Shown here in pieces: positions 8,191-17,303 of a DNA stretch of 64,000 bases. The stretch covers positions 1 to 64,000 of the forward strand of contig JBBQWZ010000007.1 of assembly GCA_038210135.1 (NCBI GenBank), written 5' to 3'. Origin of the DNA: JBBQWZ01 sp038210135 (GTDB lineage: Bacteria > Acidobacteriota > Terriglobia > Bryobacterales > Bryobacteraceae). The translations under genes and the position numbers were made by a program. The notes beneath the pieces were generated by a model. The model searched no databases. It was not told the DNA's origin and saw nothing but the letters and a program-made list of their open reading frames with translations. Each line of letters starts with the position of its first letter. Positions within the stretch are counted from its first letter, which is position 1.

Positions 8191-8853
8191 CTACCGCCGC
8201 CGCAAGCCAACAAACATCGCCGCAAACCCCACCAAGCACCCAACCAACGCGGATGGCTCCGGAACAATCACCAGGTTGCTAAAGTCGTTGAACTGCGAAC
8301 TCGCTCCATTCGCATCCAGCTCGATCGTGTCGCGGATCCCGATCGTCGCAATCGGCGGCGAATAATTCACCGACGCAAGCAAATTCGGCGTCACGCCATC
8401 GTGCGACACCACGATCGTATCCACCGTCGTCCCACACACCACCGCCACAAATGCCGCGTCCCTGCACGCGTCCGTCGTAATCTTCGCGATGCCGGGAGAC
8501 ACCGGCGTGCTCGTGTTCAAAATATCCTCGAGACTGCGAATCGAACTCGGATCCCAGGTATACGCCAGCAGGTAATGCGCAAACTGGTTGCCCGAAATAT
8601 TGAACTTCGGCGACGAAAACGTCAACCCATACGAACTCGGGCCGAACACTGGAGTAACCGTGATGTCGGTATCCAAAATAGTGAAATTAGCCGAAATCGT
8701 ACTGAAGCTGAAATCCTTGACCGTAAATGGACCCACACCGCAGCCCGTGCTTCCCAACGCCTCATACGCCGACAGCAATCCAGTCACGCACGGAATCGCA
8801 AACGCGCCCGGCGCAGCGATAGCAAGTAGCACCAGGAAGCCGGTGGAGCGCAT
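8191..8853 (-). CDS. PEP-CTERM sorting-domain surface protein
   Basis: A 220-residue exported protein. It has a signal peptide at 1-19 (ending PGAFA), a beta-rich middle without recognisable enzyme motifs, and a C-terminal sorting signal: VPEPSA at about 195-200, a hydrophobic helix (LVGCLVGFAAMFVGL) and RRR at the end. PEP-CTERM proteins are processed by exosortase and delivered to the cell surface or exopolysaccharide matrix. No exosortase gene is in this window. It begins 12 bp after the quinoprotein stop codon on the same strand, so it may be the last gene of the cytochrome-quinoprotein transcript. Confidence 0.88.
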   Translation of the reverse strand: MRSTGFLVLLAIAAPGAFAIPCVTGLLSAYEALGSTGCGVGPFTVKDFSFSTISANFTILDTDITVTPVFGPSSYGLTFSSPKFNISGNQFAHYLLAYTWDPSSIRSLEDILNTSTPVSPGIAKITTDACRDAAFVAVVCGTTVDTIVVSHDGVTPNLLASVNYSPPIATIGIRDTIELDANGASSQFNDFSNLVIVPEPSALVGCLVGFAAMFVGLRRR

Positions 8854-8865
8854 ACTACATGATCC

Positions 8866-10449
8866 TTACTGGCCGAACACGTACAGAACGCGATCCGCCG
8901 CGATCGCGACGTACTGCTTGCCGTCAACCTGGAAACTGATCGGATTCGCTGCGATCCGCCCGCCGGTTTGAAACTCCCACAACGGCTTGCCGCTCGCCGC
9001 ATCCACGGCGTAGAAGTTGCCCTCCTCCGTTCCCGAAAAAACCAACCCGCCGCCCGTCGCCAGCACACCCGCCCACGGAGGCGACACCAGTTTGAACTCC
9101 CACTTCAATTTCCCCGTTGCCGGATCCAGTGCCCGCAGCGCGCCCGACCGCTCCGCTGTCGAAACCGTTTCTTCGCCGCCTCCAGCAAAGAACGTGCCCG
9201 GCTTATATTCCGCTTCGCGCTTAAAATAAGTCGCCCCGACCATCCGCGTCGCGACGTAAAACAAGTTCGTCTTCGGACTGTACGCTGGACTAAACCACAC
9301 CGTCGCGCCATTTAAATTCGGCCACACCAGCGTTCCTTTTTCGCTCGGCTCCATACCCGGAATTTCCATCGGACGCCCCTGATCGTCCAATCCCTTGGCC
9401 CAGGTTTGCTTGGCGTATTCCCTGCCCGCCAAAAACTCCCCAGTCCCGCGATCCAGCGCGTAATAAAACGCGTTGCGATTTGCGTTCGCCACGATCTTGC
9501 GCTTCTTCCCCCGCACTTCCGCATCCAGCAGCACCGGAATATGCGTCGCATCCCAATCATGCGTATCGTGCGGCGTGAATTGAAAATGCCACTTCAGCTT
9601 TCCCGTATCGCCATCCAGCGCAACAAACGAACACGTGTATAGATTGTTCCCCGGCCGCACATCGCCGTTCCAATCCGGACCCGGATTGCCGACGCCCCAA
9701 TACACAAGATTCATCTCCGGATCGTATGAACCCGTCACCCACGTGGACCCGCCGCCCGTCTTCCAGGTGTCGCCGGACCAGCTATCATTGCCCGGCTCGC
9801 CCGGTCCCGGAATCGTGTAGAATCGCCACGCGCGCGCGCCCGTCGTCGCATCGTACGCATCGACAAAGCCCCGGATTCCGGCCTCGCCGCCACTGATCCC
9901 GATCACCACCTTGCCCTTGATCGCAAGCGGCGCCATCGTCATGCTGTAGCCGACTTTGTAATCCTCCACCTTCGTCGTCCAACGCTCGATGCCGCTCTTG
10001 ATGTCGATCGCCACGACGTAACAATCGAGCGTCGCGATGTACAGCTTGTCGTCTAAAATCGCCGCGCCGCGATTCACCCGGCCGAAACCGATCGACTGGT
10101 AATCCGACGGAATCGTCCTCTTCCACGTCCACAGTTCGCGGCCCGTCTTCACATCCAGCGCCGCCGCCGTATTCGGACCCGTCACGTACATCACGCCATC
10201 CGCCACGATCGGCGAAACCTCAATGCGCGGCTGCGGAAACTGATACGCCCACTTCACTTTCAAGCGGCCCACATTCAACGGTGTCAGTTCCGTCAACGGG
10301 GAATATCGATGGCCCGCGTAATTACCCGAATACGTCAACCAGTTCCCCGGTTCCTTCGCGGAATTCACAATTCGCTCATAAGGAACCTGTGGCAGCGCAG
10401 CCGCCGCACACAGCAGGAACACAGCAAGACTACGCGTAGCGACGCTCAT
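8866..10449 (-). CDS. PQQ-dependent dehydrogenase (quinoprotein)
   Basis: A 527-residue periplasmic eight-bladed propeller of the methanol/alcohol dehydrogenase type. It has a signal peptide at 1-20 and then repeated blade motifs ending in 'G.LLWxF'-like strands (ALDVKTGRELWTW, ALDGDTGKLKWHF, ALDPATGKLKWEF, AVDAASGKPLWEF). The N-terminal GNWLTYSGNYAGHRYSPL is the usual quinoprotein opening. It oxidises an alcohol or sugar with PQQ and would pass electrons to the c-type cytochrome encoded just upstream, with a 4-bp overlap. The length fits single-domain enzymes that need a separate cytochrome. The substrate cannot be read from sequence. Confidence 0.92.
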   Translation of the reverse strand: MSVATRSLAVFLLCAAAALPQVPYERIVNSAKEPGNWLTYSGNYAGHRYSPLTELTPLNVGRLKVKWAYQFPQPRIEVSPIVADGVMYVTGPNTAAALDVKTGRELWTWKRTIPSDYQSIGFGRVNRGAAILDDKLYIATLDCYVVAIDIKSGIERWTTKVEDYKVGYSMTMAPLAIKGKVVIGISGGEAGIRGFVDAYDATTGARAWRFYTIPGPGEPGNDSWSGDTWKTGGGSTWVTGSYDPEMNLVYWGVGNPGPDWNGDVRPGNNLYTCSFVALDGDTGKLKWHFQFTPHDTHDWDATHIPVLLDAEVRGKKRKIVANANRNAFYYALDRGTGEFLAGREYAKQTWAKGLDDQGRPMEIPGMEPSEKGTLVWPNLNGATVWFSPAYSPKTNLFYVATRMVGATYFKREAEYKPGTFFAGGGEETVSTAERSGALRALDPATGKLKWEFKLVSPPWAGVLATGGGLVFSGTEEGNFYAVDAASGKPLWEFQTGGRIAANPISFQVDGKQYVAIAADRVLYVFGQ

Positions 10450-11201
10450 GGACGGCCTTTCAAACTTGCAAGATAAGCGACCAGATCGTCTAGCTCGCTC
10501 GCGTTCAACGTCTCCCGATACGACGGCATCAGGCTCACGTCCGCCAGCGTCTTCGTCGATTTCAACTCGCTTTTCCGAAAGCTATGGAACCGCCCATCCA
10601 ATGTCTTGATCTGAATCGTAAAGTTGTCCTCGTTGGCACGCACACCCGTCAGCTTCTTTCCAGCGATCGTGACCGCCTCCGCCGCAATGTATTCCGGCGG
10701 GATGAACGCAGCCGGATCCGTCATTGATTGACGCAAATGCTCCGCCGGCCGCCGCGTTCCAATCATGCTGAGCTCCGGTCCGAAGCCGCCGCCGGCGCCG
10801 TTCACGATGTGACAACCGACGCAGCCCTTGTTGCGATACAGACCAGCGCCGCGCACCGCATCGCCCGGAAGCACAACCTGCGCTACCGCGCCGATCGACC
10901 GCACGTACTTTACGACGTCCCCAACCTCGCGCTCCGACAATTGCCATGCACCCGGCATTTCAGGCGGAATGCCTTGCGAGATCACCCTCGCCAACTCGGC
11001 GTCTTCCGGCGCTTTTTCGAGCTTCGGCTTCGTCAGCACCGGACCGCGTCCGCCTGTGCCCTTCTGCCCATGGCACACCGTGCATTGCGATTCGAATAGC
11101 TTCTCGCCGCGCAATACGTCCGCATTCTGCGCCATTGCCAGCACGCCGAGTAAGGGCGCACTGATCACCAAACGGCGCAATTGACAGCACCAAAATTCCA
11201 T
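10446..11201 (-). CDS. Diheme c-type cytochrome, partner of the quinoprotein
   Basis: A 251-residue exported protein with an N-terminal hydrophobic signal (about 8-24). There are two heme sites, CTVCH (residues about 40-44) and CVGCH (near 131-135), each at the start of a cytochrome c fold. The C-terminal half resembles the heme-containing segment seen in Acidobacteria and Planctomycetes beside dehydrogenases (PPEYIAAEAVTIAGKKL, DLVAYLASLKG). Its stop overlaps the start of the quinoprotein (ATGA), so the two are translationally coupled. It most likely accepts electrons from the quinoprotein and feeds the respiratory chain. Confidence 0.9.
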   Translation of the reverse strand: MEFWCCQLRRLVISAPLLGVLAMAQNADVLRGEKLFESQCTVCHGQKGTGGRGPVLTKPKLEKAPEDAELARVISQGIPPEMPGAWQLSEREVGDVVKYVRSIGAVAQVVLPGDAVRGAGLYRNKGCVGCHIVNGAGGGFGPELSMIGTRRPAEHLRQSMTDPAAFIPPEYIAAEAVTIAGKKLTGVRANEDNFTIQIKTLDGRFHSFRKSELKSTKTLADVSLMPSYRETLNASELDDLVAYLASLKGRP

Positions 11202-11259
11202 CAGACCTCCGCGAAGTAGCGACCCACAGTATACGCCAGCCGCTTGGGCCCAACGAAGC

Positions 11260-13152
11260 TCAATACATCAAACTGGCGTGCAGAAAATTCCAATGCACAA
11301 TAAACCACGAAAAACCCACACACGCCAACGCCAGAACCACCGCGTGCAGCTTCGTGAACCACCACGCCCGCGCCGACAACGTTCGCATCGCGCTGATCAC
11401 TGCCACGACGGCGCCCAGCAAACCGAGGAGTAAGCACACCTGCAACAGCCGGAGCGCAAAGTCGAGACTCGAATTCGCCGCCCCCGGATCCACTGCCTTC
11501 GTGCCAACCCAAATCAGGATCACCACCGCCACCAGGTTGAATGCCACCAGCGCACGCGCCGCGAACGCAAAGGTGGAACGCCCGCCATCCCCTTCGCGGC
11601 GCACGCCGTAATGCCAGCGGATAATCGCCGTCACCGGCCACAGAATCAGCGTTAGCAAAATGATAATCAGACTCCCGCCCCCAATCATCTGGTTCACCGC
11701 ACCATTCCGCGCGAAGCTAGTTTTCTGGAAAACCATAAACGGATACCCAAGCCCAATCGTTTCCCGCCCCACGGCATCGCGCTGGAACGTGATCAACTCC
11801 TGGCCGTCCGTCTCCCGCCAAACCTGCGGAGCGATTTCGCGCCACTTCTTCACCACGCCATTCGCCGACCGGAACATCGGCACGCTCAAATTGCCATCCG
11901 CATCCGCAGCGACACTGATCGTCGAAAGCAGCCCAACAATGCTCAAGATGCTCGTCGCCGGACGCCGGCTGATCACGTACGAGCCGGATACGCTCGCCGC
12001 ATCCTGCTTCGCCGACGCGAGCGTCGCGTCCGCCGGAGGCGTCGACGGAAAATACCGGTCCAGAAACGCATGCCAAACTTCGCCTCGCGGATCCAGCTCG
12101 CCCTTGCCGGCGCTGTTGTAAGAGATGAAGAAACCCAGATTCGAATCCGCCATCAGGTGCAGATCGCTGTGGAAATACGCGGTATCGCCGCCGTGCCCGA
12201 TGATGCGATGGCCGTTCCGCGTCTCTTCATAAAAGCCCAGCGCCATCCCGTTCAACACCGGATTCACGGCAAACTGGCGCGTATGCATCAGGCGCGCCGT
12301 CTCCGCTTTGAGAATCCGCGCGCCATCCAATTCGCCGTCCCGCAAGTGCGCCATCATGAACCGCGTCATGTCCATCGCCGACGCGCTCACGCTGCCCGCC
12401 GGAAACGCGCCAACGAACTCGTAAGCCTTCCCGCCGCCCGACGCCCTGGCATAGCCGGCAGACATCAACGGCGCCAGATTCTCGGGAAGCGGCTGCGCGA
12501 ACGTCGTGCGATTCATCCCCAGCGGCTTGTAAATAAACCGGTCCACGTACTCCACAAACGGAACACCCGACACCCGCTGCACCATGTACGCCGCTAGAGC
12601 CGTCGCATAGTTCGAATACGCCGGCGTCACGCCCGGCGGGAATATCCGCTGCGGCATATGGCTCGGCAAATACTCCGACAACGACTTCAACGATGCCGCG
12701 TTCGGCACAAATAAGTCCTTGATCGCCTCCTCGAATCCAGCCGTGTGCGTCATGATATGGCGCAGCGTGATCGGCTTGCCCTCGTAAGGCGGAACCTTGA
12801 AATCGAGATACTCGTTGACGTCGTGATCGAGGTCGAGCTTCCCCTGCTCCACCTGCTGCATCACGGAAGTCCACACGAAGAGCTTCGAAATGGAGCCGGG
12901 CCGGAACAGCGTCGCATCCGTCGAAACCGGAATCTTCTTCGCGACATCCGCATACCCGTAGCCCTTCGCGAAGAGCACCTGGTCGTCTTTCACAATCGCG
13001 ATCACAACCCCCGCAATGTCTTCGCGATGCAACTGCTGCGGCATCATGCCGTCAAAAAACGCCGCGATATCGGCCGCCGTCATGCTCGCAGGCTGAGCAT
13101 TCGCGTTCATCAAAGGAAGGAACGACAGGAAAGCAAGCAGAATACGTCGCAT
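11260..13152 (-). CDS. Class C beta-lactamase-like serine hydrolase with C-terminal membrane domain
   Basis: 630 residues. A signal peptide (1-20, ANAQ) precedes a class C beta-lactamase/D,D-peptidase domain: SxxK is S87-I-S-K90, the Tyr-x-Asn box is in PAYSNYATAL and the HGG box in GHGGDTAYF. The last 170 residues carry about four membrane helices (SLIIILLTLILWPVTAII, LVAFNLVAVVILIW, LLQVCLLLGLLGAVVAVI, AVVLALACVGFSWFIV). Members of this family hydrolyse D-amino-acid peptides, esters or lactams. A resistance role should not be assumed. It is not overlapped by neighbours; the cytochrome gene is 58 bp downstream. Confidence 0.9.
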   Translation of the reverse strand: MRRILLAFLSFLPLMNANAQPASMTAADIAAFFDGMMPQQLHREDIAGVVIAIVKDDQVLFAKGYGYADVAKKIPVSTDATLFRPGSISKLFVWTSVMQQVEQGKLDLDHDVNEYLDFKVPPYEGKPITLRHIMTHTAGFEEAIKDLFVPNAASLKSLSEYLPSHMPQRIFPPGVTPAYSNYATALAAYMVQRVSGVPFVEYVDRFIYKPLGMNRTTFAQPLPENLAPLMSAGYARASGGGKAYEFVGAFPAGSVSASAMDMTRFMMAHLRDGELDGARILKAETARLMHTRQFAVNPVLNGMALGFYEETRNGHRIIGHGGDTAYFHSDLHLMADSNLGFFISYNSAGKGELDPRGEVWHAFLDRYFPSTPPADATLASAKQDAASVSGSYVISRRPATSILSIVGLLSTISVAADADGNLSVPMFRSANGVVKKWREIAPQVWRETDGQELITFQRDAVGRETIGLGYPFMVFQKTSFARNGAVNQMIGGGSLIIILLTLILWPVTAIIRWHYGVRREGDGGRSTFAFAARALVAFNLVAVVILIWVGTKAVDPGAANSSLDFALRLLQVCLLLGLLGAVVAVISAMRTLSARAWWFTKLHAVVLALACVGFSWFIVHWNFLHASLMY

Positions 13153-13204
13153 GGTGGCGACGAGAATAACGGACGCCCCGCGGCCGTGTCAAGCCGGTCG
13201 CAAC

Positions 13205-14599
13205 CTACGCGAGCAGAGGTTTTATCGCGTTCCCGGCAACGTCGGTTAACCGCATTTGACGACCGTTATAAGGATAGGTCAGCTTCTCGTGATCGAAGCC
13301 CAAGCAGTGCAGCATCGTCGCATGCAGATCGTTGACCGACTTCCGGTCTTCCACCGCCTGATACCCGAATTCGTCCGTCGCGCCGATCACCTGCCCGCCC
13401 TTGATTCCGCCGCCCGCCATCCAAACCGTGTACCCCAGCGGATTGTGATCGCGCCCGTTCATCCGCTGCGAAATCGGCATCCGCCCGAATTCGCCATGCC
13501 AGATCACCAGCGTCGAATCAAGCAAACCGCGCTGCTTCAGGTCCGCCAGCAAAGCCGCAACCGGCTGATCCGTTTCTCCGCAGTGCATCTCGTGATTCTC
13601 TTTCAAATCCCAATGCGCATCCCACGATTCGCCGAAGTTGCCGCCGCCCGAATACACCTGCACGAAGCGGACGCCCTTCTCGACCAATCGCCGCGCCATC
13701 AATAATTGCCGGCCCACGTACTGCGTGTGCTTCTGATCCAAGCCATACGCCTTCCGCACGTGCTCCGGCTCGTTGTCGATCGCCACCACGCGCGTCGCAT
13801 GCTCCTGCATCTGATACGCAAGTTCAAACGAAGCAATGCGCGCCGACAATTCCGAATCGAGCGGATTCTTGCGCGCATGCTCGTCATTCAGCTTTTCGAG
13901 GAACCCCAGCCAACGCCGTTGCCGCTCCGGAGTCATCTCCGCCGGAGGCTTCAAATCCACAATCGGATCCCCGCTCGAACGAAACGGAGTTCCCTGATAC
14001 GCCGCCGGCATAAACCCGTTGCCCCAATTCGGAGCCCCGCCAATCGGACCGCCGCGCCAATCGGAAAACACGATGTAGCCCGGCAGGTTCTGATTTTCGG
14101 TTCCGAGGCCGTACGTGATCCAACTGCCCATGCTCGGATAGCCCGGCAGCACCGACCCTGTATTCATCTGGAACATCGCCGGCGCGTGATCGTTCGAAAG
14201 CGAGTACATCGAGCGAATGAACGCGATGTCATCGACGTGCTTCGCCACGTTCGGAAACAGCTCGCTCACTTCCATGCCGCACTGGCCGTACTTCTTAAAC
14301 GTCCACGGCGACGGCATCATGCCGCCCGGATGGCCCTGCGATACGATGACCTTGCCCTTGCCCGGCATCGTCTCGCCTGGATGCCGTCCCAGCTCTGGCT
14401 TCGGATCGAACGTGTCCACGTGGCTGACGCCGCCATAACAGAACACCGAAATCACCGCTTTCGCCTTCGCCGGAAAATGCGGCTGCTTCGCCGACATCGG
14501 CGACGTCGCACCCGACATCAGATCCGCCAGCGCCAGCGATCCGATTCCGCCCCCGGCAATCGAGAGCATCTGGCGGCGGGATAAAAAGCGTTTGCTCAT
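13205..14599 (-). CDS. DUF1501 (sulfatase-like) secreted protein
   Basis: 464 residues beginning with a Tat-type signal (SRRQMLSIAGGGIGSLALA). The body is the DUF1501 family, related to the alkaline phosphatase/sulfatase fold. Visible landmarks are ISVFCYGGVSHVDTFDPK, HPGGMMPSPWTF, VRFVQVYSGGGN and the late HGEFGRMP...GRDHNPLGYTVW. It lies 8 bp after the DUF1553 gene on the same strand, the arrangement found throughout Planctomycetes and Acidobacteria. The enzymatic function is not established for the family; involvement in degrading complex polysaccharide or sulfated material is a common inference only. Confidence 0.92.
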   Translation of the reverse strand: MSKRFLSRRQMLSIAGGGIGSLALADLMSGATSPMSAKQPHFPAKAKAVISVFCYGGVSHVDTFDPKPELGRHPGETMPGKGKVIVSQGHPGGMMPSPWTFKKYGQCGMEVSELFPNVAKHVDDIAFIRSMYSLSNDHAPAMFQMNTGSVLPGYPSMGSWITYGLGTENQNLPGYIVFSDWRGGPIGGAPNWGNGFMPAAYQGTPFRSSGDPIVDLKPPAEMTPERQRRWLGFLEKLNDEHARKNPLDSELSARIASFELAYQMQEHATRVVAIDNEPEHVRKAYGLDQKHTQYVGRQLLMARRLVEKGVRFVQVYSGGGNFGESWDAHWDLKENHEMHCGETDQPVAALLADLKQRGLLDSTLVIWHGEFGRMPISQRMNGRDHNPLGYTVWMAGGGIKGGQVIGATDEFGYQAVEDRKSVNDLHATMLHCLGFDHEKLTYPYNGRQMRLTDVAGNAIKPLLA

Positions 14600-14607
14600 G
14601 GCGTCTC

Positions 14608-17028
14608 TTAAGGAATGTATGCGAACTCGTTCAAATTGAAAATCGCCTGCGCGAAATCGGCCAGTCCATCCGGATTCTTGCGGATGAACGCGATCGATTC
14701 CCGCCGCTCCGCCTCGCTCGGCGAACGCGCCAATGCCAGCGCGAATGCCCGCTCCACCTGCGCCGCCGGATCCTCACCCGCATCCCGCCGCAACCGCCCC
14801 GCAAATCGTTTTGCCTGGTCCAGTACGAACGCGTTGTTCATCAGGATCAACGCCTGCGTCGCGATCGTAGAGCGGTTGCGCCGCGGGCACGATGCCGTCG
14901 CCGAAGGCCCGTCAAACAGCTCCATCATCGGAACCGGGATGGTCCGCTTCTGAAAAATGTACAAGCTTCGTCGCCACGTGGACGCATCGTCGATCGCCTT
15001 CCCTGCCCACGTCCGCCCGCTGCCTCCAGCCCACAGCGCCGGATCGATATAAGGATACATTCCCGGTCCGCCGATCTGTTCCGCACGCAGCGTTCCCGCC
15101 ACCGCTAGAATCGAATCGCGGATAATCTCGCCTTCCAGCCGCGGACGCGCCTGTCGCCACAGCAGCCGATTCTCCGGATCCGCCCGCACACCGGCATCGG
15201 TATCGTTCGACGACATCTGATACGCCGCGGAATTCATGATCAGCCGATGCATCGTCTTGATGCTCCATCCGCTCGATACAAATTCAGCCGCCAGCCAATC
15301 CAACAATTCCGGATGCGTCGGACGCTCCCCCGTCTTTCCGAAATTCGAGGCGGTCCGCACGATCCCTTCGCCAAAGTGATGCTGCCAGATCCGGTTCACC
15401 GTCACCCGAGCCGTCAGCGGATTCTCCGGCGAAACGATCCACTCGGCAAACGCCTTGCGCCGTCCGTGGCCTTCCGGAAAGTTCCACTCGCCTTCGTACG
15501 CCACGCTCAGCACGCCCGGCTTCATCAGGCTACCCGGATTATCCACGCTGCCGTGATGCGAAAAATACGACGGCTCGATCTTCTTCTCTTCGACAGCCCA
15601 CGCCGATTCTAACTTCGGCCGCGTCGCGTCGAACGCCTTCAGCCGCGCCTTCAACGCATCCCAGACACGCAAATTATCGCCCGTAATCGACGGAGCCAAC
15701 TCCTCATCCCGAACCTCGATCGTCTTCTCGACCTGGATCGCGTTCAGCCTTTGACCCTCCGTCCGCTTCTCCGCCGGAGTCGCCAGCGCCACCTTAATGT
15801 AATCCGCCAGCTTCTCCGTCTTGTCCGCGATCATCCGCGTGCGAAACGGTTTCTCGAATGCCGCCAAAGCCTCTTTTAAAGGCTTCCGCTGCTCGGTCCA
15901 TGCCTTCAGGCGGTCCTTATGCCGAGCGACTTCTTCTTCTGAAACCAGCGGCACCTCCGCCGGTTTCGCGTTGAAGAACACCGCTTGCATGCGGTAATAA
16001 TCCTTCTGCGGAATCGGATCGAATTTGTGATTGTGGCAGCGCGCGCATCCCACCGTCATGCCCAGCATCGTCCCCGCCGTCGTCGCGATCATATCGTCCA
16101 AAACATCGGACCGCGTCTGCGGAGTGTTCATGTTCGGCTCTCCGCCGAGCGCCAGGTAAGCCGTCGCAATAATCGCGTCCCGATTCCCCGGCTTGATCTC
16201 GTCACCCGCCAATTGCATCCGCACGAATTCGTTGAACGGCATATCCGCGTTCAGCGCCTTCACCACCCAGTCGCGATACAGATAGGCGTTGTCGCGGTCG
16301 CGATCGAACTCGTACCCACCCGAATCCGCGTACCGCGCGAGATCCAGCCAGTGCCGTCCCCATCGCTCGCCATAATGCGGCGACGCCAACAGCCTGTCCA
16401 CCAGTTTCGCGAACGCCTGGGGCGAGGAATCATTTAGGAAGTCAGAAACTTGCGCCGGAGTCGGAGGCAGTCCGACTAAATCGAGATAAGCCCGCCGCAC
16501 CAACTCGCGCTTCGATGCCGGAGGCGAAAACGCTATGCCCTTCGCCGTCAATTTCTCGCGAATCAACTCGTCGATGCCCGCCCGTCCCGCCGGTCTCCTC
16601 ACCGGTTGAAACGACCAGAACATCCGCTCGTCCGCCGTAATCGGTCGCTCTTCCAACTTCGCCAGCGTCGCCGCCTTATCGTCCACGCCGACGACCGAAG
16701 CGAACGGTGCGCCGGAATCGATCCACGCCTTCAGTGTTCCCGCGTCCTCGGCCGAAAGCTTCTTGCCCGGTGGCATCGACGGCTGATCGAGCGCCGCCGC
16801 AAATCGGTACAGTTTGCTCTGCTCCGCTTTGCCCGGCACCAAAGCCGGACCATGTTCGCCGCCCTTGAGAATCGATTCGCGAGTCCGCAAATCCAGCTTC
16901 GAACTCTGCAACGCCGACCCGTGGCACATCAGGCAGTTCTTCTTAAGGATGCCCACCGCGCGCTGTTCGAGAGCATCGTCCGCGAAAAGCGCCGTAACGC
17001 TGAAGAGCAATGCGGCCGCCAGTTTCAT
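14608..17028 (-). CDS. PSCyt1-DUF1549-DUF1553 secreted protein
   Basis: 806 residues from the ATG at 17028, chosen because MKLAAALLFSVTALFA is a proper signal peptide; the frame stays open upstream into repeats. A cytochrome-like PSCyt1 domain comes first, with one heme motif CLMCH near residue 36 and MPPGKKLS as probable distal ligand region. DUF1549 follows (FDRDRDNAYLYRDWVV, CARCHNHKFDPI with a second CxxCH) and then DUF1553 (NPLTARVTVNRIWQHHFG, RPRLEGEIIRDS). These giant secreted proteins are always paired with DUF1501, as here. They are presumably redox-linked hydrolytic machinery at the cell envelope; the reaction is unknown. Confidence 0.92.
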   Translation of the reverse strand: MKLAAALLFSVTALFADDALEQRAVGILKKNCLMCHGSALQSSKLDLRTRESILKGGEHGPALVPGKAEQSKLYRFAAALDQPSMPPGKKLSAEDAGTLKAWIDSGAPFASVVGVDDKAATLAKLEERPITADERMFWSFQPVRRPAGRAGIDELIREKLTAKGIAFSPPASKRELVRRAYLDLVGLPPTPAQVSDFLNDSSPQAFAKLVDRLLASPHYGERWGRHWLDLARYADSGGYEFDRDRDNAYLYRDWVVKALNADMPFNEFVRMQLAGDEIKPGNRDAIIATAYLALGGEPNMNTPQTRSDVLDDMIATTAGTMLGMTVGCARCHNHKFDPIPQKDYYRMQAVFFNAKPAEVPLVSEEEVARHKDRLKAWTEQRKPLKEALAAFEKPFRTRMIADKTEKLADYIKVALATPAEKRTEGQRLNAIQVEKTIEVRDEELAPSITGDNLRVWDALKARLKAFDATRPKLESAWAVEEKKIEPSYFSHHGSVDNPGSLMKPGVLSVAYEGEWNFPEGHGRRKAFAEWIVSPENPLTARVTVNRIWQHHFGEGIVRTASNFGKTGERPTHPELLDWLAAEFVSSGWSIKTMHRLIMNSAAYQMSSNDTDAGVRADPENRLLWRQARPRLEGEIIRDSILAVAGTLRAEQIGGPGMYPYIDPALWAGGSGRTWAGKAIDDASTWRRSLYIFQKRTIPVPMMELFDGPSATASCPRRNRSTIATQALILMNNAFVLDQAKRFAGRLRRDAGEDPAAQVERAFALALARSPSEAERRESIAFIRKNPDGLADFAQAIFNLNEFAYIP

Positions 17029-17107
17029 CTTACGGATGATGATACCAACAACCCAGACCTCCACCACTCTCTGACCAAACACATCCCAACGATCGCTGAA
17101 CCCCAAG

Positions 17108-17136
17108 TGAACCCGGAGCGTAGGCGACGGGACTTC
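17108..17136 (+). repeat. Family B dispersed repeat
   Basis: TGAACCCGGAGCG then TAGGCGACGGGACTTCC, a near-consensus copy upstream of the DUF1553 gene. It is followed within 80 bp by hairpins including a family C-like copy. Confidence 0.75.
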
Positions 17137-17173
17137 CGGTTCTAATACCACTAGTAAAGCCCCGCATGTAAAG

Positions 17174-17193
17174 CCCCGCACGTAAGTGCGGGG
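17174..17193 (+). repeat. Perfect hairpin, GTAA loop
   Basis: CCCCGCAC (17174-17181) pairs perfectly with GTGCGGGG (17186-17193) around a GTAA loop. A partial GCCCCGCATGTAA copy sits just upstream at about 17159-17170. It lies in the divergent region between the DUF1553 gene and the flavin oxidoreductase and could be a REP-like element or an RNA hairpin. Confidence 0.5.
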
Positions 17194-17212
17194 ATCCCCC
17201 GTCAAAACCGAA

Positions 17213-17255
17213 GAGCCGCGCTGTAAGCGCTCCCGAAGGAGCGCGCCAGACGCGG
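17213..17255 (+). repeat. Family C-like hairpin repeat
   Basis: AGAGCCGCGCTGTAAGC, then the hairpin GCGCTCC (17227-17233) CGAA GGAGCGC, then GCCAGACGCGGTC. Order and spacing match the better copies at 23771 and 30453, but the sequence is more diverged. Confidence 0.5.
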
Positions 17256-17303
17256 TCAATAACTTCTCAACCCCACCAACTCACCTACGATGAAAACAGA
17301 CCC